NCBI RefSeq assembly: GCF_031143425.1
Contig: NC_090442.1
Coordinates: forward strand, 424,407,776-424,471,775
Length of the DNA stretch: 64,000 nucleotides
Origin: Pleurodeles waltl
Lineage: Eukaryota; Chordata; Amphibia; Caudata; Salamandridae
Reading direction: 5' to 3'
Of the stretch, positions 26,858 to 36,338 are shown piece by piece. The translations under genes were made by a program, and so were the position numbers. The notes beneath the pieces were generated by a model that saw nothing but the letters and a program-made list of their open reading frames with translations, had not been told where the DNA came from and did not search any database. Numbering within the stretch: position 1 is the first letter of the stretch; each line of letters begins with the position of its first letter.

Positions 26858-28291
26858 CCAATACACCCATCGCACAGGAAATACCTAAGGTTTGTATTCA
26901 AAGGAATACATTACCAATTCAAGGTACTGCCTTTCGGATTAACAACCGCACCAAGAGTCTTTACCAAATGTCTAGCGGTAGTCGCTGCACACATAAGAAG
27001 GCAGCAAATACATGTGTTCCCATATTTGGACGACTGGCTAATCAAGGCCCATTCGTTCATAGAGTGCTCAAATCACACAAATCAGATCATACAAACCCTC
27101 TTCAAACTCGGGTTCACCGTCAACTTTACAAAATCCAACATTCTGCCGCGCAAGGTACATCAATACCTAGGAGCCATAATAGACACATCAAAGGGAGTAG
27201 CCACTCCAAGTCCACAAAGAATTCTAAATTTCAACACCATCATACAACGCATGTATCCAACACAAAAGATACAAGCAAAGATGGTATTACAACTCCTAGG
27301 CATGATGTCTTCATGCATAGCCATTGTCCCAAACGCAAGACTGCACATGAGGCCCTTACAACAATGCCTAGCATCACAGTGGTCTCAAGCACAGGGTCAC
27401 CTTCTAGATCTGGTGTTAATAGACCGCCAAACTTACCTCTCGCTTCTGTGGTGGAACAACATAAATTTAAACAAGGGGCGGCCTTTCCAAGACCCAGTGC
27501 CACAATACGTAATAACAACAGATGCTTCCATGACAGGGTGGGGAGCACACCTCGATCAACACAGCATACAAGGACAATGGAACGTACATCAAACAAAACT
27601 GCATATCAATCACCTAGAACTTCTAGCAGTTTTTCAAGCACTAAAAGCTTTCCAACCAATAATAGTTCACAAATACATTCTCGTCAAAACAGACAACATG
27701 ACAACAATGTATTATCTAAACAAGCAGGGGGGGACGCACTCCACGCAGTTAAGCCTGCTATCACAAAAGATTTGGCGTTGGGCAATTCACAACCAAATTC
27801 GCCTAATAGCACAATTTATACCAGGGATCCAAAATCAACTCGCAGACAATCTCTCTCGAGATCACCAACCGGTCCACGAATGGGAAATTCACCCCCAAAT
27901 TCTGAACACTTATTTCAAACTCTGGGGAACACCTCAAATAGACTTGTTTGCGACAAGGGAGAACGCAAAATGCCAAAACTTCGCATCCAGATACCCACAC
28001 GAACAATCCCAAGGCAATGCCCTATGGATGAACTGGTCAGGGATATTTGCTTACGCTTTTCCTCCTCTCCCTCTCCTTCCTTACCTGGTAAACAAACTCA
28101 GTCAAAGCAAACTCATATTGATAGCACCAACTTGGGCAAGGCAACCCTGGTACACAACGCTGCTAGACCTATCAGTGGTACCCTGCATCAAATTGCCCAA
28201 CAGGCCAGATCTGTTGACACAGCACAACCAAAAGATCAGACACCCAGATCCAGCATCGCTGAATCTAGCAATCTGGCTCCTGAAATCCTAG
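26858..28291 (+). pseudogene. DIRS A2 reverse transcriptase (C-terminal), RNase H and methyltransferase-like domains
   Basis: Resumes after the LTR with HRKYLRF and LPFGLTTAPRVFTK, then the catalytic YLDDWLIKAH near 27021. RNase H follows: YVITTDASMTGWGAHLDQHS near 27510, KTDNMTTMYYLNKQGGTHS near 27686, and LADNLSRDH. After it comes a segment resembling phage-type Dam methyltransferases as known in DIRS elements: IDLFATRENAKCQNF near 27939, FAYAFPPLPLLPYLVNKL, and LILIAPTWARQPWY. The frame is open until a stop at 28289-28291 (ending LNLAIWLLKS). The recombinase frame, offset by -1, overlaps its last 120 bp or so. The only lesion is the LTR insertion. Confidence 0.88.
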
Positions 28292-29343
28292 AATTCGGGC
28301 ACTTACAACTTACCCAAGAATGTATGGAAGTCATAAAACAAGCCAGAAGGCCATCCACCAGGCACTGCTATGCAAGTAAATGGAAGAGGTTTGTTTGCTA
28401 CTGCCATATTAATCAAATACAACCATTACACACAACTCCAGAACATGTAGTGGGTTACTTGCTTCACTTACAAAAATCTAACCTAGCTTTCTCTTCCATT
28501 AAAATACACCTTGCAGCAATATCTGCATACCTGCAGACTACCTATTCAACTTCCCTATATAAGATACCAGTCATTAAAGCATTCATGGAGGGCCTTAGGA
28601 GAATTATACCACCAAGAACACCACCTGTTCCTTCATGGAACCTAAATGTTGTCCTAACTAGACTTATGGGTCCACCTTTTGAACCCATGCACTCCTGCGA
28701 CATACAGTTCCTAACCTGGAAGGTGGCATTTCTCATCGCCATTACTTCCCTAAGAAGAGTAAGCGAGATTCAGGCATTTACAATACAGGAACCTTTTATA
28801 CAACTACACAAAAATAAAGTCGTCCTAAGGACCAATCCTAAATTTTTGCCAAAGGTTATTTCACCGTTCCATCTAAATCAAACAGTGGAACTTCCAGTGT
28901 TTTTTCCACAGCCAGATACCGTAGCTGAAAGGGCACTACATACATTAGATGTCAAAAGAGCATTGATGTATTACATTGACAGAACAAAAAACATCAGAAA
29001 GACTAAACAACTATTTATTGCATTTCAAAAACCTCATGCAGGAAACCCAATATCAAAACAAGGTATAGCCAGATGGATAGTTAAATGCATCCAAATCTGC
29101 TACCTTAAAGCTAAACGACAGCTGCCCATTACACCAAGGGCACACTCAACCAGAAAGAAAGGTGCTACCATGGCCTTTCTAGGAAACATCCCAATGCAAG
29201 AAATATGTAAGGCAGCCACATGGTCTACGCCTCACACATTCACCAAGCACTACTGTGTAGACGTGTTATCCGCACAACAAGCCACAGTAGGTCAAGCCGT
29301 ATTAAGAACATTATTTCAGACTACTTCCACTCCTACAGGCTGA
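28172..29343 (+). CDS. DIRS A2 tyrosine recombinase
   Basis: This frame is open through and beyond the end of the preceding one; the recombinase proper begins about SSIAESSNLAPEILEFG. The N-terminal SAM-like DNA-binding part contains RPSTRHCYASKWKRFVCYC. Catalytic residues: arginine I in AITSLRRVSEIQAF near 28740, the H-x-x-R box in AHSTRKKGAT near 29141, the conserved W in AATWSTPHTF, and the nucleophilic tyrosine in TKHYCVDV near 29254. It ends FQTTSTPTG at a TGA near 29341. No stop or frameshift is seen, so the domain looks intact, but expression would need the upstream frames. The start is unknown. Confidence 0.87.
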
Positions 29344-29378
29344 TCCACCGCTTTTGGGGAAATAACTGCTTACTAGTC

Positions 29379-29482
29379 TATGCAGAACATGCGTATCTAC
29401 AGCGACAGATGCCATCGAACTGAAAATGTCACTTACCCAGTGTACATCTGTTCGTGGCATCAGTCGCAGTAGATTCGCATGT
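29379..29482. repeat. Internal complementary region of DIRS A2
   Basis: The left half (TGCAGAACATGCGTATCTAC to CATCGAAC) is the reverse complement of the left end of A2. The right half (GAAAATGTCACTTACCCAGT and following) is the reverse complement of 29775-29838, the right end. This double match fixes both ends of the element. Confidence 0.88.
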
Positions 29483-29636
29483 GCCCACCCGCCTCCCCGG
29501 GAGCCTGTAGCAGTTTGGAAGTTACCTTCAATTATTTATATATGTATCATCTCAACGTTAAATAGGTGCATACTTAGTCACTCCATTGCATGGGCACTAT
29601 TACTACAATTCAACTCCTACCTCACCCTCTGCGGGG

Positions 29637-29838
29637 AAAAACAATCGAAGATGGAGTCGACGCCCATGCGCAATGGAGACAAAAGGAGGAGTCACTCGGT
29701 CCCGTGACTCGAAAGACTTCGAACAAAAACAACTTGTAACACTCCGGCCCAACACCAGATGGCGAGCTATTGCAGAACATGCAAATCTACTGCGACTGAT
29801 GCCACGAACAGATGTACACTGGGTAAGTGACATTTTCA
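29637..29838. repeat. Right inverted terminal repeat of DIRS A2 with extra right-end block
   Basis: Inverted partner of 21269-21448. It extends outward beyond the left repeat by the block ACGAACAGATGTACACTGGG plus TAAGTGACATTTTC, which the left end lacks but the ICR contains. The asymmetry recurs in the other families here. Confidence 0.85.
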
Positions 29839-30610
29839 TTTCTAGGGAAGCCCAAAAGATCTGTAATTTGTTTGACACATGGGATAACACTACAAGCGGA
29901 TCATGTCCCCGGGACAAGCAACAGCCTAGCAGATGCACTAAGGAGGACAAAGACTAGTTGCCACAAATGGGAGCTTGATCACTCTGCTTTGAACAAGATC
30001 TTCTATCTCTGAGGCAAGCCAGATTTATGCAAGTTGGCATCCACATCCGGGGGGGGGGGGTGGGTATGAATTCTGTAAGATGGTTGGCGATCTGTGATTA
30101 CACTTCTCCCCACCCCCCCCCCCCCCCCCAAATCCCTCTTATACCATGAGTTCTATGCAAGATAAAGACGGAACAGTGTTGCATAATTCTCAGTCCCCAG
30201 ACAACCTTGGTTCACAGAGCTGCTCCTGTTATCCGATACCAACCATGTTCAGCTGACGCCATTCAGGACACTATGGACGATGAACCAAGGCCAGGTCCTT
30301 CATCCAGAACATACTTCTCTTTACTTATCTACATGGCTCCTGAGTTCCATGAGTTTGCAGACCTAAATATTCCTTTAGACTGAAGGGACATTCTTACAAA
30401 AGCCAGAGAAGAGACCACTACAAAAACGTATTGTTTAAAACAGAAGCGTTTCTGTCTATGGTGCATGAAGTTGAATATCCGTCCTCAGAAATCCTCTTCA
30501 TAACACATTACCTTACCTCTTGTCACTGGCAAGATCAGGATTGGTTCATGAGTCAAAGTACACCTGGCTGCGATATCAAAATGTAGTCTTGCTTCAGGTT
30601 CTCACTCTTT
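29839..30610 (+). pseudogene. DIRS C1 RNase H, methyltransferase-like and recombinase relic
   Basis: Resumes C1 after DIRS A2. SNSLADALRRTKTSCHKWEL near 29917 aligns with NNALADSLSRTDDNCHKWEL in C2 near 54053. A G-run (about 30048-30060) and a C-run (about 30108-30130) interrupt the region. From about 30330 the N-terminal recombinase region is recognisable, ending where DIRS B begins. It is not translatable. Confidence 0.75.
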
Positions 30611-30788
30611 CTGATGGATACAACTACCTGTGGATTCCTCACCTAATGAATACTCCCATGGCGCCAGCATTCGACGGAAATCTTCTTACTAGTCTCTGCA
30701 CGTCGTCGAGGACGTCACTCTAGCCCACGCGACGCCGTCTGATGTCATACAGGCAATAAGAGGTCCTCGACGACGTGCCGACGTCAGT
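30611..30788. repeat. Left inverted terminal repeat of DIRS B
   Basis: Begins CTGATGGATACAACTACCTG. Its inverted partner is 36339-36550. Differences include GTCGTCGAGG against GTCAACGAGG, GATGTCAT against GACGTCAT, and a 3-bp length change after GGAAATC. Confidence 0.9.
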
Positions 30789-30881
30789 TCCCTTTTTTCC
30801 GTGCATTCGAAACGGTTATCTTCGAGGGAGCAACTGTTACTTTTGTGGTTACAGTGTATTTTTGCTGCGTAGTCTTTCGCT

Positions 30882-32942
30882 GTGGTAATGTCGCAGAGAA
30901 AGTCTGGATTCAAGCCTTGTCGTGAGTGTGGAGGCAAGATTTCAGTGACGGATCCTCATTCCGACTGCCTTTGGTGTTTGAGCTCCGACCACGACGTCTC
31001 GACTTGTGATTCATGCCAGCACATGAATCCAAAGGCCCTCAAGGAACGTGAGGCGAAGCTGTTTATGGCGAAATCGAAGGAGAAGCGTCACAAGAAGTCA
31101 TCTTCGCCAAGACATCGGCGTCATCGAGACTCCCGGCGCCGTAGAGAATCTCGGCGTCATTCAAAGGAGACTCGTTCCAGGTCTTCGGATCGGCGCCGAA
31201 GGACATGGGAGATCAGTCCCACGGTTACGCCGCATCCTTCGACGCCGTTGCCCTCTCCGGCGTCTCCGACTTCACCTGGACAGGCGTCGGTGATTGAGGT
31301 ATTGGAGCCTCAGGTGTTATCTCCGGCGTCGCAGATGTCGAGGTCGGGGTCGCCTCCGAGACAGGCACCCCAGTATCCGGCTTTTCCCACCCCTGGAGCT
31401 GATAGTTCCGCATTCTTGAATGCGATGTATGCCATCTTCCAACAGATGGCTCCAGGGGGTGCTCCGGCTGGGCCTTTGGCCTTTTCATTGGGTGATCCTG
31501 CGCCTCTTCGGCCGGCACCCTTTATGCCCTTTCTCCCTTTTGGGAACGTGGGCTCGGCGCCGGTGGCCGCTCCGGTGGCTTCAGAGGGATTGGCCCCGGG
31601 GATTTCCATCCCGTCGACGTCTGGATTTCGGCCTGTGACTCCGGTGGGTCCATCTGCTTCGACTGCTCTTTCGTCGGCGCCGAAGTTACCTGTGGCGCCG
31701 GACGCGGCGTCAGTGGCTTCTGAAGATCGGCGCCGATCTTCGGCGGAGGCATTGTCGACTCCGCGTATTGAACAACGGCTTCATTCGAGGAGACGTGCTC
31801 TCCGTGTATTAGAGGAGCAGGAGTACCAGCGAGCCCTGGAGGAAGGAGAGCTAGAGGACTCGGGTGATGGGCTGCGTGGTCTGGAGTCGGCCAGTGGGCT
31901 GGACACTTCCCCTGAGTGGGATCTTTCGTCCCCGGGAGAATATACTGAGGAGGCTGCTTCCTTTCACGCAGTGGTACGGAAGGCAGCTAGTTTTTTGGAC
32001 CTGCCTTTGCCAGTGGTGGAGGCTAAACAAAACCTTCTAACAGAGGTGCTACATCCGGCCTCAGCTGCGGCGGAGCCTCTTTTGCCATTTAATGACGCTC
32101 TGCTGGATCCGGTGTTAGAGGTGTGGAAGAGGCCGGCATCTTCCCCAGCAGTTCACAGAGCCGTGGCCAGGAGGTATCGGGCGGCTCCAACTGACCCTGG
32201 TTTTCTGTCTAGGCACCCTACGCCGGAGAGCTTGGTGGTGCAGGCCTCCTGTTCATCCAAGTCCGCGCCTGGTTCTTTCCCGACGGTGCCTGGGGACAGA
32301 GATTCAAAGAAACTGGAGGCGCAGTCCAAGAAGATTTTTTCGTCCTGCAGTCTGGCGTTGAAGGCCACCAACGCAACCTGTATCCTGGGGAGGTATATTC
32401 ATGCTCTGATGGATGACATTTCATCATCATTTACAGAGCTTCCCCAGGGTCTTTTGGATGCTGTTTCAAATGCCCAGGCTGCTGCGACCCAGATTATCCA
32501 GACTGGACTGGATACGACCGACTCGGTAGCCAGAGCAATGGGCACAACTGTGGTGGCAAGGAGGCAGGCCTGGCTCCGTAACTCGGGCTTTTCTGCGGAT
32601 GTACAGTCCACATTGTTGGATCTCCCGTTTGATGGGGACAAACTGTTTGGAGCCAAGGCTGATTCGGCCTTGGAACGTTTTAAGGAGAGCAGGGCCACGG
32701 CTAAGTCGTTAGGGCTCCAAGCTCCTTCTTCCACGGCCTCTTCCAGATTTTTCAGGAGGTTTCGTGGATTTGGGCGTGGCTCTTCCTCCTCTTCCTTTCG
32801 GGGAAGATATCAGCAACCTGCCTCTTCCCATCCCTATAGATCTTTTAGAGGGAGAGGTAGGGTCCGCACCAGAGGAGCCTCTCAGCAGCACTCTGCCTCT
32901 TCCTCATCCTCTGGCGGGGTGCAGCAGGGGAAGCAGCCTTAG
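30882..32942 (+). CDS. DIRS B gag-like protein (686 aa)
   Basis: A single open frame. A second methionine (MSQRKSGFKPC) two codons downstream is the likelier start by comparison with other families. The N-terminus has the Cys/His set C13, C16, H26, C29, C32, H37, C42 and C45, with the same spacing as family A. An Arg/Ser-rich basic stretch (about residues 65-110) and a long Pro/Ala/Ser-rich linker follow. The gag core is at about residues 350-620 (AASFLDLPLPVVEAKQNLLT, LLPFNDALLDPVLEVW, AWLRNSGFSADVQSTLLDLP, FDGDKLFG), the part related to LAP2-alpha. It ends in Gly/Arg/Phe/Ser-rich sequence (FRRFRGFGRGSSSSSFRGR). The last 179 bp overlap the reverse transcriptase frame, which is +1 relative to gag. 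Proposed role: packaging of element RNA into particles. Confidence 0.9.
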   Translation: MVMSQRKSGFKPCRECGGKISVTDPHSDCLWCLSSDHDVSTCDSCQHMNPKALKEREAKLFMAKSKEKRHKKSSSPRHRRHRDSRRRRESRRHSKETRSRSSDRRRRTWEISPTVTPHPSTPLPSPASPTSPGQASVIEVLEPQVLSPASQMSRSGSPPRQAPQYPAFPTPGADSSAFLNAMYAIFQQMAPGGAPAGPLAFSLGDPAPLRPAPFMPFLPFGNVGSAPVAAPVASEGLAPGISIPSTSGFRPVTPVGPSASTALSSAPKLPVAPDAASVASEDRRRSSAEALSTPRIEQRLHSRRRALRVLEEQEYQRALEEGELEDSGDGLRGLESASGLDTSPEWDLSSPGEYTEEAASFHAVVRKAASFLDLPLPVVEAKQNLLTEVLHPASAAAEPLLPFNDALLDPVLEVWKRPASSPAVHRAVARRYRAAPTDPGFLSRHPTPESLVVQASCSSKSAPGSFPTVPGDRDSKKLEAQSKKIFSSCSLALKATNATCILGRYIHALMDDISSSFTELPQGLLDAVSNAQAAATQIIQTGLDTTDSVARAMGTTVVARRQAWLRNSGFSADVQSTLLDLPFDGDKLFGAKADSALERFKESRATAKSLGLQAPSSTASSRFFRRFRGFGRGSSSSSFRGRYQQPASSHPYRSFRGRGRVRTRGASQQHSASSSSSGGVQQGKQP

Positions 32943-34386
32943 GCTTCCACCATTTCCCACTCACTCCTCTCCTGTAGGGGGAAGATTACAGCATTTTCTC
33001 ACCAAATGGAAGACTGTTACAACGGACACTTGGGTTCTCAGTATTGTGGGAAAAGGCTACACCCTTCCCTTTCGGGAGATCCCGCCCCGCCCTTCTTATT
33101 GTTCAGAAGAACACCTCCTGTTGCTAGAACAGGAGGTACAAGCCCTCCTTTCAAAGGGCGCGGTGGAGTTGGTCCCAGAGCAGGAAAGGGGTCGAGGATG
33201 TTACTCAAGGTATTTCCGGATTCCCAAGAAGGATGGTCGTTTGAGACCAATCCTGGACCTGAGGATCTTGAATTGGTTCCTCAAGCAGGAAAAGTTCAAG
33301 ATGCTGACCCTAGCACAGGTGCTTTTGGCGTTGAACAAGGAAGACTGGATGGTGTCTGTCTACTTGCAGGATGCTTACTTTCATATCCCGATACTCAAGT
33401 CACACAGGAAGTATCTCCGGTTTGTGGTGGGATCGCAGCACTATCAGTTTGCGGTCCTTCCGTTTGGTCTTACTTCAGCACCTCGAGTCTTCACGAAGGT
33501 GATGTCGGTGGTTGCGGCAGAACTCAGAAGGAAGGGGATAGCAGTATTCCCTTACTTGGACGACTGGTTGATCAAAGCCAAGTCCCCGGAGCTTGTGTCG
33601 CATCATCTGCAGTCAACAACCCAGTTGTTGTTCGACCTGGGTTTTTCGGTGAACGAGCCCAAATCTCACCTGGAGCCCTCTCAGCACCTCCTGTTCATAG
33701 GGGCAGTACTGGATACAACATTGGGTCGGGCCTTGCCTCCGCCTCCGCGGATTCAAGATATTCAGGATTTGGTTCCAATGTTTCGAAATGGAGCGGTAGT
33801 TCCAGTCCTCAAGGTCCTTCGTCTGCTCGGTCTGTTTGCCTCCTGCATTCTGTTGGTCACGCATGCTCGCTGGCACATGAGGGCTCTTCAGTGGTGCCTC
33901 CGAAGGCAGTGGTCTCAACACAAAGGGGATCTAGAGAGTACTGTCAAGATCTCCAGAGATGCTGCTGTGGATTTGAAGTGGTGGATTGCAAGCAACAATC
34001 TTTCACAAGGAAAGCCGTTCCAGCAGTCGCCACCAGTGGCCACAGTCATAACGGATGCTTCCACTCTAGGGTGGGGAGCTCATCTGGGGGATCTGGAGAT
34101 CAAAGGCCTTTGGTCTCCAGAGGAACAGATGTTTCACATCAATCTGTTAGAGTTACGGGCTGTACGTCTGGCTCTCAAGGCCTTCCTCCCTTCCCTTCGT
34201 GGTCAGTCGGTACAGGTCCTAACAGACAATACTACCACGATGTGGTACATAAACAAGCAGGGAGGAGTGGGGTCGTACCTTCTCTGCAGAGAAGCTCTTC
34301 GACTATGGTCCTGGGCAAAGGACCATCAGATTTGCTTGATAGCAAACCATCTGGCCAGAGTCTTGAACGTGCGTGCGGACAGTCTG
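32764..34386 (+). CDS. DIRS B reverse transcriptase and RNase H
   Basis: Residue numbers count from 32764. Reverse transcriptase: IPKKDGRLRPILDLR near 153; the first catalytic aspartate in VYLQDAYFHIPI near 200; LPFGLTSAPRVFTK near 235; the YLDDW box near 264. RNase H: VITDASTLGWGAHLGD near 428, LLELRAVRLALKAF, and LTDNTTTMWYINKQGG near 486. Homology in this frame ends at about ADSLS (34386), where it moves to another frame. The codon phase stays open by chance to 35865, so a naive call gives one 1033-residue protein whose residues about 541-690 are out of frame. The true initiation site is unknown; overlap with gag suggests frameshifting or coupled initiation. Confidence 0.88.
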
Positions 34387-34837
34387 TCGCCAATTCTCGG
34401 CAGACCACGAGTGGCGTCTCCATCCAGATCAAATCCGTTTAATCTTCCAGAGGTGGGGGTTTCCTCGGGTAGATCTGTTTGCCACTCGGGAGAACGCGCA
34501 TTGTCCGTTATTCTGCAGCCTCCAGTATCCGATGCAGGGAGCGTTGGGGGACGCGTTTCAAATAACCTGGTGCGGCCAGTTGCTTTACGCGTTTCCTCCC
34601 ATACCCTTGATTCCTCGAGTATTGAGGAAGATTCGCCAGGACCGGGCTCTAGTCATCCTAATAGCTCCGGATTGGCCAAGAAGGGTATGGTACTCCGACC
34701 TTCTCCAACTCTCAATGTGCCCTCCGCTCCGTCTCCCTTTCAGGGCAGACCTCCTCTCGCAGTCGCAGGGGCAGGTTTTACACCCCAACCTCCAGAGTCT
34801 ACGCCTACATGCCTGGAGATTGAACGGGGCAACCTGA
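34373..34837 (+). pseudogene. DIRS B methyltransferase-like segment, in a shifted frame
   Basis: The segment downstream of RNase H: SADHEWRLHPDQI, VDLFATRENAHCPLF, LLYAFPPIPLIPRVLRKI, LVILIAPDWPRRVWYSDLL, ending LRLHAWRLNGAT and a stop. In A2 and C2 the RNase H end and this segment start share one frame; in B they do not, which implies an indel at about 34385 within or next to the ADSLSR motif. DFA/PP-type motifs suggest descent from a Dam-like DNA adenine methyltransferase. The usual catalytic motif is not clearly present, so activity is doubtful. Confidence 0.75.
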
Positions 34838-35865
34838 GTTCCTTCTCTCTCCCGCCTGAGGTAGTGGATGTTATATTAGCGGCCAGGCGACACTCCACTA
34901 AATCTATCTACGCTAATAGATGGTCTAAATTTGTTGCGTGGTGTGGAGAGAGGCAGATTGATCCTTTGCATGCTCATCTATCGGACGTTTTGTCTTTTGC
35001 TCTGTCTCTAGTGCAGAAAGGTTGTGCAGTGGCTACCATTAAGGGTTATTTATCGGCCTTGTCAGCCTTCATATGTCTTCCAGACCAACCATCTTTATTT
35101 AAATCCCCTATTGTTATCAGATTCTTGAAAGGTCTTCTAAATAAATATCCTCCAAAGCCATTCGTTATGCCGCAATGGGATTTGTCCTTGATCCTGACTT
35201 TCCTTATGGGGTCCCCTTTTGAACCTATGCATTCTTGCCCCTTAAGGTATTTGGTTTTAAAAACAGTCTTCCTGATAGCTATAACATCAGCAAGGAGAGT
35301 GAGTGAGTTGCAGGCCTTATCAGTAAAGCCCCCTTATACAACTTTTTATGGGGATAAGGTGGTGTTGAGGACCAAGGCTGCTTTTCTCCCGAAGGTTGTT
35401 TCACCTTTCCATTTGGCTCCGGCAATTACTTTGTCCACGTTCTATCCTCCGCCTCATCCTTCCAAAGAGGAAGAAAGACTGCACCGTCTGGACCCAAAGA
35501 GGGCGTTGAGCTTCTTTATTGATCGAACAAAGGATTTCAGGCTGGAGGATCAGCTGTTTATTGGATACGTGGGCAAGAGGAGAGGAAAGGCAGTCCACAA
35601 GAGAACACTATCCAGGTGGGTTGTTATTTGCATTAAAATCTGTTACTCTTTGGCAAAGAAGGATCCTCCTGAGGGCATTAGAGCTCATTCCACCAGAGCT
35701 AAGTCGGCCACTTTGGCCTTGGCCAGGGGTGTTCCTGTGGTCGACATCTGCAAGGCCGCAACTTGGTCGTCCCTTCACACTTTTGCAAAACATTACTGTT
35801 TGGATTCGGAGGTTAGAAGGGACGGCCATTTTGCACGGTCAGTGCTGCAGGATTTCTTGGTTTGA
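34838..35865 (+). CDS. DIRS B tyrosine recombinase
   Basis: The recombinase begins about LSSFSLPPEVVDVILAARRH after overlapping the end of the previous frame. It contains STKSIYANRWSKFVAWC (N-terminal DNA-binding part), arginine I in AITSARRVSELQALSV (near residue 844 counted from 32764), the H-x-x-R box in RAHSTRAKSATLALARG (near 975), AATWSSLHTF, and the nucleophilic tyrosine in KHYCLDSEVRR (near 1011). It ends VLQDFLV at a TGA. All four signature regions are intact. It is expected to cut and join the circular DNA intermediate to the target with a covalent phosphotyrosine step. Confidence 0.9.
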
Positions 35866-35908
35866 CCATTTAGGCACCCACCGCCGGGCGTGGTACTGCT
35901 TTGGGACT

Positions 35909-36021
35909 CTATTCATTAGGTGAGGAATCCACAGGTAGTTGTATCCATCAGAAGAACGAGTTACTTACCTTCGGTAACGACTTTTCTGGTGGATACATTA
36001 GCTACCTGTGGATTCCTCACG
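35909..36021. repeat. Internal complementary region of DIRS B
   Basis: Begins TATTCATTAGGTGAGGAATC (complement of the left end) and passes at CATCAG/AAGAACG into the complement of the right end, including GAGTTACTTACCTTCGGTAA. Two direct halves, each containing GTGGATTCCTCAC or its complement, flank the junction, so it is also a large hairpin. Confidence 0.88.
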
Positions 36022-36109
36022 GTCCCACCCGCCTCCCCGTTGCCTTTCTGGTCTTACCAAGTAATCCTTGAGTACGCTCCTCTTGGTCTTCGAGGGTGCA
36101 ATAGATGTT

Positions 36110-36180
36110 GTATATAATATATTTATATATGTATATATCTTTGTGTATATACTTGATGTGTATATATATTTTAAAAAGAG

Positions 36181-36226
<46 letters not shown>
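36110..36226. repeat. (TA)n microsatellite inside DIRS B
   Basis: Imperfect TA-rich sequence from 36110 and an almost pure (AT)n run at 36178-36226, between the ICR and the right inverted repeat. Its length is likely variable. Confidence 0.9.
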
Positions 36227-36231
<5 letters not shown>

Positions 36232-36338
36232 TTACAGTTATTCATGCAATGTTGTGTATTTTTACAATGTTATGGGATGTTGCCTTGCTCTTTCATTGCA
36301 TTGCCTGGTTGTTCTCATGCACGTAAAAAATGATTGGT

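Larger units (their letters stand above)
21269..29838 (+). mobile_element. DIRS-like retrotransposon, copy A2, split by one solo LTR
   Basis: Without the LTR insertion (24174-26857) the element is about 5.9 kb. It has both inverted ends, gag, reverse transcriptase/RNase H/methyltransferase-like frame, recombinase frame and ICR. Apart from one in-frame TGA in gag and the LTR in the reverse transcriptase, its frames are open, so it is much younger than A1. It inserted into the RNase H region of DIRS C1: C1 homology stops at 21268 and resumes at 29839. No target duplication is seen, as expected for a tyrosine-recombinase element. Confidence 0.93.

Noticed and set aside
26797..28170. The 5' half of the 848-codon frame 26797-29343 as part of a protein
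   Set aside because: It is the out-of-frame shadow of the reverse transcriptase/RNase H frame; only the part from about 28172 encodes recombinase.
33006..34442. A 478-codon frame overlapping the DIRS B polymerase
   Set aside because: Serine/glycine-rich shadow of the real polymerase frame, with no recognisable domain.
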